Assembly: GCA_009377525.1 (NCBI GenBank) | Contig: WHTW01000001.1 | Span: 12,726-76,725, forward strand | Source of the DNA: Rhodospirillales bacterium | Lineage (GTDB): Bacteria > Pseudomonadota > Alphaproteobacteria > Reyranellales > Reyranellaceae | DNA: 64,000 nucleotides | Direction: 5' to 3' | In this document: one piece after another, positions 62,760 to 64,000 of the stretch | How positions within the stretch are numbered: position 1 is the first letter of the stretch | Layout: each line of letters opens with the position of its first letter | Translations under genes and position numbers: made by a program | The notes under the pieces: generated by a model | The model's input: the letters and a program-made list of their open reading frames with translations, nothing else | What the model was told of the DNA's origin: nothing | Databases searched by the model: none

Positions 62760-63205
62760 GGTTCACCCTCCCGGGCGTCAAACCTGTCCAGAAGCTCGTT
62801 GAGCCGGCGCGCCATCGCATCGTCGCAGGCATGGGCCTGCCAGCCATCGCGGGCGCCGAGCTCGGGATGCTGCTCGCCATCATCGAGCAGGCCGGCCTCG
62901 ATGTCGGAATCTTCCTCGGACCAGTGCGAGTGCCCGGCGCGGCCATCGACATGAACGCGCCGTCCGTCCTTCAGCCGCGCGACGAAGCCGCCCGACCAGG
63001 GCTCACCCGCCGTGCCCATCCACGCGGCCTCGACAGCGAGCAGGTCGTTTGCGCCGAAGCCGTGCCGGTCGGCATCGAGGCGGCACAGCACCTGCACGAA
63101 ATGGTCGAGATCGTTGCCGTCCCATTCCGTGCCGCGCAGCGCCCGGCGTGCGGCCAGAAGCTTGCCGGCCACGATCTCGTCGGAAGCGGCCTTGCTCACG
63201 CGCAC
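62756..63205 (-). CDS. Protein of unknown function
   Basis: The 149-residue protein starts MRVSKAASDEIVAGKLLAAR. A central part with LLAVEAAWMGTAGEPWSGGF and VHVDGRAGHSHWSEEDSD has conserved-looking Trp and His residues but matches no family I know. The ATG at 63205 lies three bases before the stop of the upstream gene. The three genes 63209-62454 probably form one operon. Confidence 0.6.
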   Translation of the reverse strand: MRVSKAASDEIVAGKLLAARRALRGTEWDGNDLDHFVQVLCRLDADRHGFGANDLLAVEAAWMGTAGEPWSGGFVARLKDGRRVHVDGRAGHSHWSEEDSDIEAGLLDDGEQHPELGARDGWQAHACDDAMARRLNELLDRFDAREGEP

Positions 63206-63208
63206 TCC

Positions 63209-63565
63209 TCAGTTCGCGATCAGCGTCGTGAGCACGACGCCCAGCGCGCGGAATTCCGTGTCGTCGCGGATGGCACTCGCAACGGCGGCATCGTCGTGGC
63301 TCGAGGCGGTGATCAGCCGGTCGGTGTACGACGAGCAGATGAGCGCCAGCGCCTGGGCGCGCGCATGGACCGAGGCGCCGGCCAGTGCGCGTTCGGTGGC
63401 GCTGCGCGCCAGGCAGGCATCGTGCTCGGCGTAGGCCTGGTCGATGCCGCGCGCCGTGGCGACCGGCGCGCCGCCGGCACTGACGTAGCCGGCGCGGAAG
63501 CCGTCGCAGGCCGTCACCAGCGTCAAGGCGGCGGCGCGGCACGGGACAGAAATGACCATGGGCAT
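63209..63565 (-). CDS. Protein of unknown function
   Basis: The 118-residue protein begins MPMVISVPCRAAALTLVTAC with a possible signal or lipobox-like cysteine, then a helical part (AYAEHDACLARSATERALAG). AGAGGAGAAGG is a strong ribosome site before ATG at 63565. A frame extends further upstream but lacks coding features. It may be a secreted or envelope protein; function unknown. Confidence 0.6.
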   Translation of the reverse strand: MPMVISVPCRAAALTLVTACDGFRAGYVSAGGAPVATARGIDQAYAEHDACLARSATERALAGASVHARAQALALICSSYTDRLITASSHDDAAVASAIRDDTEFRALGVVLTTLIAN

Positions 63566-63647
63566 GGTGACCTTCTCCTCTGCCGGGGGAAGGCGTTCGG
63601 CCCGGGGCAATGCCTGCCGGCCCAGGTCACTGCCCGGTCGCGGTCGC

Positions 63648-63983
63648 TCAGCTCTTGGGTGTTGCCGGCGCCAGCAGGAGCTCGACGCAGGCGCGGGCGA
63701 TGTCGGAATCGTTGGACTTGGTGCCCGGCATGACGGCAAAGCCGCTCTTCTCGACGACAGTGGTGCGCTCCCAGGTGCTGGCCTTGGCGAGCTCGGCCAT
63801 CTTGGCCGGGGCGTCGCCCTGGGCGCGGAAGCGTTCGGCGCAGAACGGCGCCAGCGCCACCACGGTGGCGTTGTGCGCGGCGACGCCGGCATCCTTGCGG
63901 GCGGTCGCACCGGTCACCCAGCCGCCCCAGGTGAAGCCCAGGATGGCGCAGGCGGCGGCACCGATCACGGCACCCCAGATCAT
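63648..63983 (-). CDS. Small membrane-anchored protein of unknown function
   Basis: The 111-residue protein has one N-terminal membrane helix (MIWGAVIGAAACAILGFTWG) with GGWVTGATARKD after it, and a helical periplasmic or cytoplasmic part with two cysteines (FCAERF, ACVELLL). It could be a YiaA-like or general stress membrane protein but does not match a family I recognise. Its start is close to the window end, so its upstream context is not seen. Confidence 0.65.
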   Translation of the reverse strand: MIWGAVIGAAACAILGFTWGGWVTGATARKDAGVAAHNATVVALAPFCAERFRAQGDAPAKMAELAKASTWERTTVVEKSGFAVMPGTKSNDSDIARACVELLLAPATPKS

Positions 63984-64000
63984 CGGTTTGGTGTCTTTGG

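Overview
The window is high-GC DNA from an alphaproteobacterium. The inference rests on gene content and order: hrcA diverging from rph-rdgB-hemW, a Tim44-domain gene beside mltA, leuS with a DUF3576 lipoprotein and holA, a complete ccmABCDEFGHI operon, and a family of RAYT-associated palindromes. A Rhodospirillales- or Hyphomicrobiales-like genome (Reyranella-like) fits, but genus cannot be fixed from the sequence alone. No tRNA, rRNA or CRISPR array was seen.

Layout. 1-1.8 kb: a promoter-bearing dispersed repeat, a FitA/VapC-type toxin-antitoxin pair and an orphan PemK/MazF-like toxin. 1.8-6.7 kb: holA, a small charged protein, leuS and a DUF3576 lipoprotein on the minus strand, with two double-hairpin repeats between leuS and DUF3576. 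7-9.7 kb: a porin and a TPR/2-oxoglutarate-oxygenase-like fusion. 9.7-11.7 kb: a repeat-rich patch with a GIY-YIG protein, bounded by a duplicated 3' end of the oxygenase gene. 11.8-15.4 kb: lutABC for lactate oxidation plus a methyltransferase. 15.6-20.6 kb: mltA, a Tim44-domain gene, an adenylate/guanylate cyclase, a methyltransferase and an MBL hydrolase. 20.8-26.6 kb: hspQ, a RAYT sitting inside its own split palindrome, an amino-acid-type binding protein, hemW-rdgB-rph and hrcA. 26.8-32.6 kb: L,D-transpeptidase, FAH hydrolase, enolase-superfamily enzyme, YpfJ peptidase, xthA and small genes.

32.7-46.9 kb holds the most unusual content. On the minus strand lies an ABC-exporter-like protein with a degenerate ATPase site and a roughly 330-residue insertion containing two extra copies of a motif, followed by a cyclic-nucleotide-binding protein. 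Diverging from it is a tightly overlapping plus-strand run of three or four glycosyltransferases, a histidine phosphatase, a polysaccharide-deacetylase-like protein, a PH-like membrane protein and an oligopeptide-type ABC importer without a binding protein. It reads as an uncharacterised envelope or exopolysaccharide system.

47-57.2 kb: a candidate C-rich-loop small RNA or terminator, then the cytochrome c maturation operon ccmABC-D-EFGHI. The operon is interrupted by an antisense ParE/RHH toxin-antitoxin pair and by a 140-bp inverted-repeat insert between ccmE and ccmF. Behind it lies a graveyard: a frameshifted cyclase-TPR pseudogene fused to a copy of the ccmE 3' end, then decayed ccmF and ccmH pieces and an MFS remnant. 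57.3-64 kb: a fatty-acid desaturase, cold-shock protein, NYN-domain protein, hemolysin III, an alpha/beta hydrolase and a run of unrecognised small proteins.

Three palindromic repeat families recur throughout, often touching stop codons: a double-hairpin element bounded by CTAG (five copies), a RAYT-type TCATGA palindrome (six copies plus a partial one), and a promoter-plus-hairpin repeat (two inverted copies).
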